Shown here: positions 14,001 through 26,520 of the stretch, in pieces
Layout of the letters: each line of letters starts with the position of its first letter
Position numbering within the stretch: position 1 is the first letter of the stretch
From: Onchidella celtica
Lineage: Eukaryota > Mollusca > Gastropoda > Systellommatophora > Onchidiidae
Direction: 5' to 3'
NCBI GenBank assembly: GCA_963931925.1
Contig: OZ007580.1
Span: 9,976,001-10,040,000, forward strand
DNA length: 64,000 bases
Made by a program: the position numbers and the translations under genes
Notes under the pieces: generated by a model
What the model was told of the DNA's origin: nothing
The model's input: only the letters and a program-made list of their open reading frames with translations
Database searches by the model: none

Positions 14001-16636
14001 CGCTATTGTTACCAACCAAGTGCAAAATCTTCTTTAACGCTAGCTCATAACGCAATTGGTTGAAGTTGTTGAATATTATGATTTAAGGCCGAGAAATAGT
14101 CAAATTTTGCATCCTTTTTCGCTTATTACTCGCTCTGGTTTTAATTAGCAAGTGAGCAATCGCATGCGTATGAACATGAATCATCTGATAACCAGCCGAA
14201 TGACAACTTTTGATTTAGTTCCTCGTATCCTTGGCTAGAATATTACTGTGCGTAATAAATCACTTTGCTGAAGCAGCATGTCCTCGAAACAGAAAAGTAA
14301 GAATTGGGGAGAGGTTGGAGGGGAAAAGAGGTGGTGGGGGAAGAGGGGGTGACAATTAATTGATTTCCTCCCTCTCTTGTGGGAACTCGGTGACCCCGTT
14401 ACGCGTGAAGACATCAAGCATAATAGTTGACAACCGGGCACAGTTTCTGTTCAAGGTTTCGTTGGCCATTCAGGGTGTTTGGGCACTAGACACGTTTTCT
14501 AAGGAAAGTGTGTCATCATCGTTATTATTAGTGAACAACGTGCCACAGTCGGGGGCATTCCTCTCGTCTTTACTTTAAAACAAAGCACATCTTTGTTATG
14601 ACGACGGAATGTTGCGAGACCATTTCAATAAATATGTAGGCCTACTGGTGCCACTATAAGTTGAGGAATGGCTTGTCATTAATGTCCATCGGAACTTACT
14701 GGACAAATAGAGCATTTCGATAAATGTATGCTACTGGCCTTTTGGCATGAGTGATATTATTCGAGGCATTTAAAATCTTTCTTCGGTTTTATTCTCATCT
14801 ATTCCGGTATTATGCGTCAATACGACCACACAGGCGCTTCTAAACGTACTTTTGCTACAGCTACCCTATAACAATCCATCCGCGTGGGACTGGTCATGGG
14901 AATGACATCGTTTCCACGTTGGTCCGCTGGTTACGACATCGCCCTGTTTTGAACAAGGAAATCCGTTCCCACCGTAACCCTACTAATTTTACGGTAAATC
15001 TATGTCGGATTGTCGGATGGATGCAGGCTGGGTCATAGTCACTATATCTGTAACTACCACTAGTGTCAGTAGACCAACTCTTTGTTGTCACCTAGCTCAT
15101 CACTGCCTCATTTGCACATAGTTTCAACATCAGTAACTGTTGTAGGCCTAGTTATCATTTGTAAAGTTTCAATTACCAGGCCTATTATAATTTCTAAACA
15201 TTTAATCTCTGCATATTATTGCCATACTATGCTAAATCTGTGGCCTTCTCCTGGTTCTCTCTTTTCTTTTTATTCCCCTTATGTGGAAAGCTCTTTAGCC
15301 AAAAGAAGTAAGTAGCCTGCTCAACCATAACTGCCAAAGACTGATTGGCATTTGCGACATAAACAAGGTTGATCATGTTATTCAGGAGAAAAATGTGTTG
15401 AATACTGTACAGTGGTGGATAATAGGTCAGTAATGCTGGGAGGCCTCCTTTCGCATATTTACAAAGATTTCCCACTCCAACTACCTAATGAATACCAAAC
15501 TGGGATTGCGTCCCATCGAAACAAATACATGTTATTGCAGTTGTATTACTTTATTACGAGATAGGGAGAAGAGAAAAAAGTCATAGGTATAGTATGGAAA
15601 AAATCCTGGGTATTGCATGGTTCATTAAGACAAGACATACGGTGTTTACTTAACTTTATGTGTGCTTATGGTATTATTCCAAATATTACTTAAATGTTTC
15701 CTGTTTCTGTGAAGTAGAAATGATGTTTTATGTTTTTGAGAATCAGTAACTTAAATAGGAAGAAAGCGGTTTCGGTGAGGCAAAAGTTTTCTTCTTGTCC
15801 GTTTTCGCAGTTCTCTACGCTCAGTGCGGACCTGTGAACTACATTATATACAGTACAGTACTAACTAGACTGCGCACCTCCTTTGGTTCACGGCATGCAA
15901 AGTGAAGGCAATCGTGGAGCTCGGTGACCATTTTTCTTATGGCAGAAACAAACTGCAGACCTTTAGGCGGTGAGTCACAGAAAGGCCGGATGTAAGACGA
16001 TAGTTAGCAAGAAAAGAAAAAAAGTTTGTATTTGAGAAGCCCTAAACACACAACTCATTTAACAACATGCACGCCTTCGGCTTCTGGAACGTATATGGCA
16101 CATACACGCAATGAAAGAAAAGAAAAGAGATGGATTATAAAAAAAATTAAGTAAGAAAATGACGGTTATGATAAGGCAGTGTGGATATGCATAAACGATT
16201 TTTGTCCCACTCGTTGTCTTTCACTCATACTCCATATCTGCTCGCTGCTTTTCTCTTGTCTTTCACCCATTCTGTCATGCGCCACACCCTATTGCTGTGT
16301 TGTTTTTTTTCACCTCTCTGATTTTTGCCACACGAACTTTCACGATGGTCAGATGTTCGGTGATTTAGTTCCGTTTTATTTTGAAAGTTTTGTTTTTCTG
16401 TTCGGAAACGACGAAAATAGCAACAGGAGCAACACTGTCGAGGTTGGTAGTCCTATTAACTGACAAGCATAAAAATATCGAACCTAATTACATGCAGTGG
16501 TAATGAGTTAATTTACAGATTTTGAAAGAGGAGTATTCACTAGGCCAGAATTTCTTTCTAAAGTAATTGTTAAAAATTGTCGAAAATCTTCATTTTTTGT
16601 AAAATAAAGGGGAGACTTATTTAGTTATTACTGTGA

Positions 16637-16815
16637 AGTATTTGTTCCGGGGGACCATCTACAATACAGTACTTGTTCCGGTGGAACCAATTACTTCATA
16701 ACATTTATTCCACGGGGGACCATCTGCAATGGGGGAACTACTTTACAGCTGCCACAAAGCGTGAACCACGAAGTACTTGTTCCGGGGGACCGTCTACTAT
16801 GGGGGACCAAATACT
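16637..16815. repeat. Cluster of imperfect GTTCCGGGGGACCATCT repeats
   Basis: A unit like TACTTGTTCCGGGGGACC followed by RTCTACTATGGGGGA occurs about four times within 180 bases: near 16640, 16668, 16703 and 16772. Spacings are unequal and copies diverge. It looks like a decayed local duplication or part of an unassigned repeat. Confidence 0.5.
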
Positions 16816-18069
16816 TTGTCACACCGGTACAAGCATGACAGTTTCCGTCCCACGTAACGCTTTTATTGAAAACACCGAATTGGAAGGCGATGGCGTCGCT
16901 CAGGTTTGAATGTCACAGAACTATTGAAATTTATGACGTGGACCCGCAACGCATCCTGTCCTTTCTGAGAGAGGCTATGATCTACAACTTGATTTAATAA
17001 CTTTTACACTCGTTTACAAAACTTTTTACAGATCTATACAAAACAAAATTTTTAGAATTTGACCAATGTGTTAAAATTGTATGGATGTATTCAATTCTAT
17101 GTTAAAATTGACAGCTCTGAATACGATATATAAAATATAGAAAGTGTAGCCAAATAGACCGCGAATAGCCCAAAGTGGCCGTTATCGTGCCGACGGGCCG
17201 TAAAATCCAAACTCAAACTCATGTCTCTGTGTAATTCTGACGCTGAGTTTTAACTTTTAGTAATCCGGATAGGAAGTACTTTCAAAGTACTTTCATCTTG
17301 TTTGGTCAAACTCTGACATTTTGGAATTGAATTTCATTGCCCATGTCAGTTATGAAGGGAAGTCCATTTTGATGCTTTTGTCTGTTTGGTGTCCATTTGG
17401 TGTCCTTACTTTGTTTCGAGCTGGATAGAAATTGAGAAATCAAATCTGTGGTTTTCATGACCATCAAAGAGCCACCTTCCTAAGCAACCCTCCCTGTCGC
17501 CCCCCCCCCCTCCAATAACCACAAAACAAAATTTAAAAAAAAGCAAAAAAAAAAAAAAAAACTCTTCTGCCGACGGCAAAATCTGAAGGCAACTTGAATA
17601 TCATGAGCCAAAAAGAAAGCAAGTTTTGGTCGCCGAGACCTTCTCTAGGAACTAGGATAAAAAAAAAAGAAAAAGTGAAATGAAACCAGGAAGTTTTTTC
17701 TTTGTTTCTTTGTTTGTTAGTTTCGTTCTGCCAGTTTTGTTTTCCTTGTTGAAGTGGAAGGCATCAGACACCGAAAGTTTGCGTTCTTTTTTTCTTTTGC
17801 CGTGTTCAATTTTTTGTTGTTGTGTATTTCAACCACACCACAACCTTCTGTTTGCAAATGCACACATTTCTTGTGGCTACATAGATCTAGCAACTTTATA
17901 TCAGGCCCCGCTGCGGAAATGTAGTGTTCCACTTATAAAACGATGCTGACTACTCAAACCCAAACCCCGAATTTCATGAACTGTTATAGTATTCAAAAAC
18001 ACACCTTGAAAACTGTCAAATCTTTTTGAGGGGTATTAAAAAAAATCCCCACCTAATTCGAAAGTCTGT

Positions 18070-18394
18070 CATTTTGATACAGAAATCTGTGAGGTTAGAA
18101 GAACCATAACTTACATTTTTCTCCCGCAGTTTCCCCGCCCTAAATTTTTTTGTGCAGTCATTTAGAAATTAGAATGAATATATATATACTTGTACTGGAA
18201 TGAAAATAAATGACAGATAGAAACTGGTTTTGATACAGGAGAATACGAGGACAGAGGAATTCTTGACTTACATTATTCCCCCTCCGTTTCCCCGCCCCGA
18301 ATGTAAAATTGAAGTGAAGAGTGAAAAATAATTCTGATACCCGAGTTTGTGAGAAAAGAAGAATTCCTAACTCAGATTGTTCCCCGTCCGCTTC
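18070..18394. repeat. Three imperfect tandem repeat units
   Basis: Three related blocks (about 18070-18140, 18228-18299 and 18331-18394) share the order TTCTGATAC, then GTGAGR-AGAAGAATTC, then CTTACATTRTTCCCC, then TCCGTTTCCCCGCCC. Unit spacing is about 100-160 bases and divergence is considerable. No coding frame runs through them. Confidence 0.5.
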
Positions 18395-20411
18395 AAAATA
18401 TTGATATCGAGATTTTGTACTTTTCGGTTGGTTTATCCATTTAGGAACACTATTTTACTGACCATATGCCAATTTTGAATGTTTATAGCCCTGAAATATG
18501 CCTTTTGGTGAGGTGGGGGTCAAGAAAAAGACTCAAGAACCATGCCATTGGGCCGCAAAATTAGCCCTAAATGACATCCCAGTGTTGCCACCAAACCACG
18601 ACTTTTAGTGAATACTTGGTATCGAGAACTTTATTGATATGTTGCCCACATGTCTAGGTCAGGGTAACAGGTCTGAGACATCCAATTTCCTTCTATACAA
18701 GCATACAATACCACTATACTGCCATAGTAAAACATAGTAGGGTGCGTGATCACCCCCGACCTTCACCTCACTTCTATTTCACTGATTGGTCGACTGTAAA
18801 CGGAGCAATGAATTGAGCCTTTTCATTGGCTGGAGCAAAGGTCATTCCCTCCACATTTAGCAGATTTAGATCGTGACCTACATAATAGCCTAAAGAATAC
18901 ACTGTCAGCTGACTGGTCAGTGCTTTTGTTTCAAGTTTTTCTTTCTATAACATTGCTCTACGTCCTGGTCTTTGTTACCGTTTCGAAATATGCGCAAGTA
19001 GAAAGTCACTTTGCGTTTCCTGCAGTTGCAATAAGTCAGACAAGAGATCTCAAGAAGACCAGAAGCAGAAGAAGAGTGCTGATTATGTTACATTATTTTT
19101 ATTGTGCATGGCTGAGATGAGCTGTAACGGGTTCAAAAGCTAGTAGAAAGGCGAGAGGTTCTTCATTAGACCTTTTAGTACATGTTGCTACATAAGTTCA
19201 TGTGATACAAACCGGCCTGCCTCCCCCCCCCCCTCTCCCCAGTGTATCTCCCACTCCCGACTGTTCTATACCCCGTTATATCCTACAATTTTTTAATATG
19301 AATTTTTTTGTGATAGAAAAAAAGGGAAAAATGGAATTCCGCTACATCGATCTACCATTTTCAAAAATTCATAACAAAAGATCTATAAAAGATATCGAAA
19401 TTCCCTTTCATATAAAGTTTTATTTGAATTGAATAAGACATACGAGAGGTGTCAAATAAATCCAGTAAAATTTGGTGAAGCCTTTTTATATTGAAGTTGA
19501 CACTTTTTGGGTACTCAAAATCCAAGATGGCGGTATTTCCATGGCAACCATACGAAAACATTTTTAAAACATTTTTTTCCTGCTAATTCAGACATCCTGA
19601 TTATGATGTCTATTTCTCATAATAACAAAAAATCACCTTCAGGACCCGCTCCCTCCTTAAAACAAAATGAAATACAGAATTTGTGGAGGATGTAAATGCT
19701 GTCAGTCACAGTGTCTGCCTTGATCAGGATCTGCTTTTGTTTTTTCTTTCCTGCATAACGTGTACGCTGTAGGATGTTCTGTTAGTGTCGCTAAAAATAA
19801 ATTTGAATCTGCGCGCTGTTTCTCAGGAAATCAGTCTTCGAAGTAGGCCACGCACAGTGCGTTTTAATATTCTCATCTGCAAGCACAATCAACTTTCTTG
19901 TTAGCTGAAGGAAAAGCAAATCAAACTTAATTAGATTACTATTGTGGTGATATGAAATGAAGCTGGAAATGTTAAACAATTTATTGCCAAACTCTTTCGA
20001 TATAATAGGGAACTTCAGGCATAGTTTCTTGGTTTGTTTGTTTCTTTCTTCTCTCTTTCTTTCTTTCTCTCTTTTTTTTTTCTTTCTGTCTCTTTAAAAT
20101 CTCAGACAAACTTGTTATTTTGACAACAGAAAAAAAAAGCAACAATAGTAACAACTTTTATTTTTCTTCTTTATTAAAGCATCAAATCAGCAATTTCCTC
20201 GTGTATTTATCACAATATCAGTCATTTGAAAGTAACACCATAGAAATTGCAATACCGCAACAGTGATCTTTTGACAATGTAATAATGTACTAGATTATAT
20301 TCTTCTGTATCTCAAAGGCAGAGCACTAGAAGTGAAGTGAACCATCAGTGGTACAATAAAATATAGATATGCAATCATTGAAGAGATAACGAGTTCGGAA
20401 CCATTGGAGGA

Positions 20412-20490
20412 TAAGCATTGTTGACTGAGCCCAGTGATAGAGTCCTGGCCTTGAACATTAGAAAATAATGTCGGTTTGAATTCATGTTTT
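20412..20490 (+). repeat. tRNA-like fragment, possible SINE head
   Basis: GAGCCCAGTGATAGAGTCCTGG resembles a Pol III A box. It is followed after about 35 bases by GGTTTGAATTC, a degenerate B box. It does not fold as a complete tRNA gene and lacks an acceptor stem, so a tRNA-derived SINE relic is more likely. Confidence 0.35.
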
Positions 20491-21729
20491 ACCTTTTCTG
20501 TTCCGTTAGTCCTTTACTTCTGTCTTAGTGAGTCTTACGTATTTCACAACTTCTAGATCGCTTCCTTCCGCCAACAATAAACTGGCGCTTTGAGATGGAT
20601 CCACGTTGAGGAGATGCTGGACCCTTTTTTAATTAGATAGACAAATATATTTTTTTCAGTCTTGCGGCATATAGGAAGGGATACTCACAGTCGTAATTTA
20701 CCACTAGAAATTTGCAGGAATTTACGATTTTTTAATTTCAGATCCTCCAGCTTGTTACATTGGTGTTGTGAAGTGGTGTTCTGGTGCCTTATAATAAAGA
20801 TCTGTAGAAGGAACATTCTGTCGTGTATTTTAGCCCTGTTGTGATTTTGATTTAGAATAGACTTTTTGAATTAGACAGGGCTGTCAGAAGTTTGCAGAAT
20901 TTTCCGATGTTGACATACATGTATTATAAAGCTGAAACTTAATGTGAGCGGATCAAAGCGATTGACCTTACAAGAAATGAAATTATTTTACGTTACACAA
21001 TTATGAGCCCATGCGAGACCAAGGATACTGCGACAGGCATTTGCCTGCTCGGAGGACATTCATTAGGCCTCTCAGTAAACTGGTAGATTGTACGGTTCTC
21101 TGTCATCAAATTTCTGTTTTCCTCTGTCGTGGCATTAACTATTGATATTCCGTATGTAAATGTAAACCTAAGAATAAGACAATTCAGTATGTAGAGGCAA
21201 GCACAGTGAAATATTAGACGGCAATGTCAGACAACTACTTGCAAATGTGTCAAGGATAGCGCTCAAAGCTGCTATACTGTCAGTTCAAAAATGAACAATT
21301 TTTAGGAGTTTGAAGAAAGCGTAGCTTAACGAACTTCCTGAAGTCAAGAATTCCCTAAATCCCCATTTGTAGCTTCGTATCAAATGCATGGGTAGAAGTC
21401 TTCAGTGCACATGTACATTATAATATTCGCACGATATCTTCCAGTCCTTTTATTTTATTTTATTTATTATCTCCTTAGATTTCAACTTCATCTTCCGTCT
21501 GTGGCTAACTGACCAGCAACACCAGTGTGGTGTCTCGAAAACACAATAACTGTCACAGTGTAGAACTACAGGATATCCTCATGACTGTCATACTATTACA
21601 CATTACTATATTGTCTTAGTAAATCGTAACCAACCACCTTAACCGACATTGTGTAACGTTACAGGTTTCTCTTACTTTCGTACCGTGAAGAATATTACCA
21701 GTAGGCGAAAAAGCATGAGTAGCATTGGA

Positions 21730-23675
21730 TTAAAGAAAAATCTCATCGTCGTCAGGGATGCCACAAATTCCCCTGTTCCGTTTCTTACGTACGGCTAGCT
21801 TATTATGTATTAAATTTAAGTGCATCTCGGCGCCCTTGGGTTCCTTTCCACCTTTCTCTGGGGCATGTTTTTCGGCTCCGTAGACACCACTGTTCAAAAG
21901 TTTCATTTTCGTGTATCGTTGGCCACTTTGCCAAGATCTGTTAACAATTGTGCTAACTTTTTCAGGGTTTCTTTTCAGAGCAGATTTCTGCGCCTCGTGG
22001 GCATCCTCGTCATTGTGTTGCTGTTTGCCTTGGTCGCTGTTCTCTTTGTCTGTGTCAGCAGACATTGGCAAGAGGAACGGTTGTTTGGAGTGGGAGCTCG
22101 TTGTTTTAGGCTCGAGGTCATCCTTACCATTTTCGGTGCTGGAATTTACCGCCGTTGATCTGCAGGCGCCTTCATTGTTAATGAAACATGGCAGACCGCG
22201 TGGACTGGAATCTGAGACGTGATCTGTACCATGTGAGCAGCTAAACTGAACGGGGTTGTTAGACAGAGTGCCCTCGTGACTACCAGATGACAATGTTGAT
22301 TGCTGGGACGAAGATTCCGAAGATTCCGCGTCAGTGTCATCAGCCATTATGTCAATCAGGTCAGAAACTCGCATGAGATCTAAATACGAAAGGCGAGTTA
22401 AGCAACGAGACCTTCGTGGCCACCGGTATTGCATGTCGACTTTAGCATCACTTTCTTCTGCCATGGCCTCCAGTGTTTGATCAGGACTTGTTAGGTATGG
22501 CACACTCCGTGATACTGAGCTGCATCTGAAGTATTTATTTTTGTTCCATTGCCTTAGTTTTTGGCGTTTGTCAGGAGATCTGATCCCATCACTGTCCGAT
22601 GGAGCTAGTGATTGTTCTGATGAACAAGATGAGCGTGGAAACATAAGATTATCTCCAGATTCAGTGTAAAGGTCACCAGACACTCGCATAAGTGATGACA
22701 AATAGGGTAAGCAATGCAGTTCTTCTGTTAACTTGTTGTCACGGCCATTTCTTGCCTTGCTGTTTTTTGTCCGAGGCACGCGGGTGTTGTCATGACTTAG
22801 AATATCAGTGAAACTTTGTGATATGACATTATTATCTTTGTCATGATATCCAGACCAATGAGATTCCATATTGAAAACCCTCGCTGTATTGTCAATAGAA
22901 GGTAATGTCATCTGAGATGCGTAAGAAGGGTATGGGAAATTTGCACCGAGTGCAGTGTCAGTGTTACAATTGTGGGTGCTCTCACTGATCAGGCTGTAAG
23001 TGCTGTTATTGCCTAAAAAGGCATTGCCACCGGGCAGAAACTGTTCAGACGCGCTCGAAGTGCAGAAGGTTGGATCTATATAGTCATTATCTCCATTCCC
23101 TACACCTTCAAGCTCGTCAGTAGCCGTAGAATCAATGTTACAATATATGTTAATGTCTTCATTGTTCTTGTTTGAATCCCTAAAGGACATATGCGGTGAG
23201 AATTTCGTATTGGCCGGTCTTCGACCGAGGTTCACAGGCTTCCGGCTGAGGCAATCAAAGCTACTGGTATTTGGTTTTGCACTGCGCCCTAAAAGATTGC
23301 TTCTTGTGTTGTGGAGAGATACATTCGCAATTTGTCCATCTGACCAAGAGAGACGCAAACGATGTCTGTAGTATGTCTCAGTGCTGCAGCGTGCGGATTC
23401 GTAGATGTGAGAACTATCAGCCGAAATGGTGTAACGAACCGCATTCTGTGCTGTTTTGGGTGTTTTTCTTACTACTATGCAGCACCACCTTTTCAAGCAG
23501 GTACACCTACTTATTATTACGCCACAGATGAATGCAAAAAGCGCTCCAGCCAGGGAATAAATGATTATGAACAGGGTCGATCTCGATACATGTTCATCAG
23601 ATGATGTCCCAGTAGTATTCCAAAGAGCAGTGCCAACTGTGACGCTCATATTGCCAGTACCAAACACTATTGCAC
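21730..23675 (-). CDS. Receptor-like single-pass membrane protein 2, terminal exon (transmembrane + long tail)
   Basis: The exon opens after AAAATACAG (AG at 23677-23676) with two bases and then 647 codons to the stop at 21730. About 30 extracellular residues with N-glycosylation sequons precede a transmembrane helix at about 33-56. A Cys-rich juxtamembrane stretch follows, then a cytoplasmic tail of about 590 residues. The tail has two sites fitting the ITIM consensus, STYSLI (Tyr about 226) and LSYLDL (Tyr about 430), a YCNI site of Grb2-SH2 type (about 177), and YIDP (about 198). A motif of the form YLxxLMRVSxDL occurs twice, near 324 and 430. A YRHRLRLSW motif near 102 is shared with the protein at 35988-37312. 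Signalling through phosphotyrosine-binding adaptors or phosphatases is inferred, not shown. Its ectodomain would come from the exons proposed at 25132 and 25303 and from others not found. Confidence 0.7.
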
Positions 23676-25131
23676 CTGTATTTTATGCCTATACCAGCCA
23701 AGACAAATCTTCACTTTAAGACACCTTTGAACTGTCGCTGCTGTAGGGTAATGTTCGATATGCACTGGACACTTTTTTGGCAGATTATCTTGCATCGTGT
23801 CGTTACATTCCAGTGACTTTCTCCTCAGTCTAAAAGCTGGAGCTTTCTCTTTACGATTCACCCGTAACCTGTGACCACCACCCCTCCGAAAAAAAGCCCC
23901 ACCATTTCTGTTGGAGTTGAATCAAGATATATGCGCTTTAACTGCCGATGACTTGTAACACCGATGACACGTATACGCCAGCGCTGTTGAGTCAGTCTTC
24001 GATATGTTCTCCACAATTCTGTGATGATTTGAGCTGTACTTTATGGATATTTTCCAAAGCACCTGTAATAGGACCCATTTCCCTCAGCACCTGTGAAAAG
24101 TGCAAGTAATTCAAATAGTCTTTACCTGTTCAGCGAATACGAGCAAACGGACATTCCACGTAATATCTTACCTAAGAGCCATTTTTCAAACCATGCCTGG
24201 GGAAAAAAGTTAATGGTTGTGTTCTAAAGGGTCGTAATTGAAATAACATTTTTGGTTAGCTTTATCTTTCTTGCGTTATCAAGTGACCTAAGACCATCTT
24301 GGAAAAGAGCACACGTTTACAACTTCCCATCAGTTACCAAGTTTATGTCCCATCAGTTACTCAAAATAATTGCCTCAATGTGCATCGAAGTAAAACTTCA
24401 TTATTTATGCTTTTTCTGTATGCTCAAATGCATTTTTTGAATGTAGGAAAACATTGTTCAGTAATCCTGTTGGTTTGGCTACACAAAATTTTGCAGTTTC
24501 ATTTTGCTATGTAAAACACGTGGTATTTTTTTCTGTGCCATCAGTTACCAACTAAAGTGAGAGCAACTGAATAGACTCATCTTAAGTTTTATTGTTTGAA
24601 ACACATTTTTATCATTTCTTTACCATTTTTCTGGAGGAATGATCAGTCCATTTTGAAATAAATGGTCGGTTATTTATTTAGTTGCCTTTTCTTTCTTAAA
24701 AAGTATTGTCTGAACGTCCCGTCAGGTACCGTGGAATGTCCCCAAAGGTGAAAGCAAAAACGTCTTGCACGACATTACTATTAAAATAGATTACATACCT
24801 CATGAGTTTGTGGTTAAGCATAGGCTATCTGACATAAGTGGTAATCACATAGATAGAAACTAGACCAAAGTTATGCCAGTTATGTAACTGGTAAACTAAG
24901 CAAAGAAATCACACAGGCTTTCGGTTTAATACAAATTGTTTGTTTATTAAGTTGTGACTTCTCAAGGGATGAGAGCCAGTCGAGTGAATTATTCCTTTGT
25001 CTAGGACCGCATTGGGCTTAAGATTTTCACAGGACATCCTCCAGTCTGTTGCTGGAGGCTAACTGTTGAAGGGGAGACCAAATTAATTAATCAGTGATAA
25101 AGAACATCTTTACTTTGAGCAATTTTTGTAC
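23676..25131. other. Intron of receptor gene 2
   Basis: This lies between the terminal exon and the proposed exon at 25132-25224. It contains no convincing coding segment, and the ORF at 23667-23861 on the minus strand shows no domain. Confidence 0.4.
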
Positions 25132-25224
25132 CTGTATTTTTTGGCGTCAGGGTTTCGTTTCCAGCATTACATACTGTCACCTTTGAAACCAATTTCATGT
25201 CCGTCTGAGAGAGATCCAGACTTC
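25132..25224 (-). CDS. Receptor gene 2, proposed ectodomain exon B
   Basis: A 93-base minus-strand exon with a strong acceptor (TTTGCCCTTTCTCGGTTCAG) and a usable donor (ACAG then GTACAA). It starts and ends in phase 1, and its end phase matches the terminal exon at 23675. It encodes SLDLSQTDMKLVSKVTVCNA and a short NET-containing continuation, with one cysteine and an N-glycosylation sequon, as expected for a membrane-proximal ectodomain piece. Supported by splice sites and phase only. Confidence 0.5.
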
Positions 25225-25302
25225 CTGAACCGAGAAAGGGCAAAATGGAACTGACTTCAACAATGAACAGTATTAACTGATACAAAATAATATCGTACTC
25301 AC

Positions 25303-25386
25303 CCAAGCAACTCTTGATAAGCAGACTTTGGTGTAAAACAGCTGGCGGCATTCTGTTTGTGATATGGCACTTTAGCATGCATTGGT
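25303..25386 (-). CDS. Receptor gene 2, proposed ectodomain exon A
   Basis: An 84-base minus-strand segment ending at a near-perfect donor (GTGAGT at 25302-25297), phase 1 at both ends. Its peptide contains LKCHITNRM followed by LHQSLLIK. This resembles LTCNIRNM followed by IHQYVLSI in the Ig-like module of the protein at 62337-63717, placing it at the end of the first ectodomain module. The acceptor (TAATTATTAAG) is weak, so the 5' boundary is uncertain. No exon for the rest of the module was found upstream. Confidence 0.4.
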
Positions 25387-26188
25387 CTTAATAATTACGA
25401 AGACTCAAGTTGTATAGCAATAATTATGCAGTACATTTGAATCGAACACAAAACAGAAACTAGGAAGAACTCCTGATGCATGCCTGTGTCACCACTAAAG
25501 AGAGACGACGCCAAATTTCCATCCGGTGGTGTGTCAGTGAAGAAAAACTACCCGGGGAAAACGCGGGTTTTCACACTTTTTGCTTTCCGTGTTTGCTGAA
25601 TTCTTGGGACTCTTTCTAGCAGGAAATGTGAAGAAAAAAAAAAAACAAAAACAAAAACACTATGATGCAGGAGTAGTTATACGAATGAGTCATCGTTTTG
25701 ACTGACGATTTGGTGTGAAAAATTGTTCATTCTTTCACAATTCCTTCAATTCTAGTCTGAGTCAAAACCGACCCCAAAACAGACTTGAGTCAGTGCACTA
25801 CTAGCCTTAGGGCAGAAGCATTTATTATTTATAAGAGGCATGACATAAAGTAGGTTATGTTATAAAATGCAGTACCGGTAGTTCATTTTTTGAAAATTCC
25901 GACTTTTTTCCCCTTACCTCATCCCTCCCTCCCCCCCCCCCCACCCCTCTCAATGTAATTTTCTATCCACCGGTTGTTAGCGTAAATCGCTTTGCTTCTC
26001 GATGGAACATCGAAAAGAGTGAGTTTAGAGGCGACCCAGTGCATGTCCTGTCAGCGAGCTTCACTGCATTTCAATTGACTCGAATATTTTAAGGATGTCT
26101 TCAGTCCATTATCATAACCCGGCCGGTGCAGGCATGTTGGAAGTTTGGGATTTTTCTCATATTTTCGTGTCCCTGATCCTATTGGGGG

Positions 26189-26520
26189 TAGGATCGAGTA
26201 CCTAGTCTTCTCGGATAAGGACGAAAAAATTCGGAGGGCCTGTGTGCACGTTGCGTACGTTAAAGATACCTTGGCAGTTGGAAATCGTAAAGAGCAGGCC
26301 GAACAGGCCGCTGCCCGGGCAAAATTAAATAAAATTCATCTCTACCATTCCCTCCCCTTCCTCCCTCATCTCCCCCCCCCTCCCCCCCCCCCAAAAAAAA
26401 ACCCGCCGACCGGCGCTGCACTGTGGCGACGACGTGCCTGCTCCAGTTGTAACTGGACTGCAATGGCCCAAATTTCCCAAATGGGATTAAAGAGTTATAC
26501 AAATACAAATACAAATATTA
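26189..26520 (+). repeat. SINE-like repeat, longest copy
   Basis: Begins TAGGATCGAGTACCTAGTCT. It contains ACGTTAAAGATACCTTGGCA and GAGCAGGCCGAACAGGCC, a C-rich/A-rich middle (26369-26400), a right block around TGCCTGCTCCAGTTGTAACT and a tail repeating ACAAAT. Other copies are at 37530-37700 (left part), 59863-59950 (middle) and, inverted, 4956-5077 (right part). The GTGTGCACG-CACGTTAAAGA block resembles a core common in invertebrate SINEs. No ORF of its own. Confidence 0.65.

Larger units (their letters stand above)
11081..21729. other. Long intron/intergenic stretch of receptor gene 1
   Basis: Missing 5' exons of the receptor at 9547-11080 should lie here on the minus strand, but no exon with good splice sites and an Ig-like or signal-peptide translation could be picked out. 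It holds poly-G runs (12179-12193, 12809-12823), a poly-C run near 19222, a CT-rich stretch at 20045-20090 and the repeats listed separately at 16637, 18070 and 20412. The short ORFs here, including a leader-like hydrophobic one at 18920-19120 on the plus strand, have no supporting features. Confidence 0.35.

Noticed and set aside
18920..19120. Plus-strand ORF with a signal-peptide-like N-terminus
   Set aside because: Hydrophobic by composition but short, with no donor in frame and opposite in strand to the receptor genes. Not enough support for a gene.
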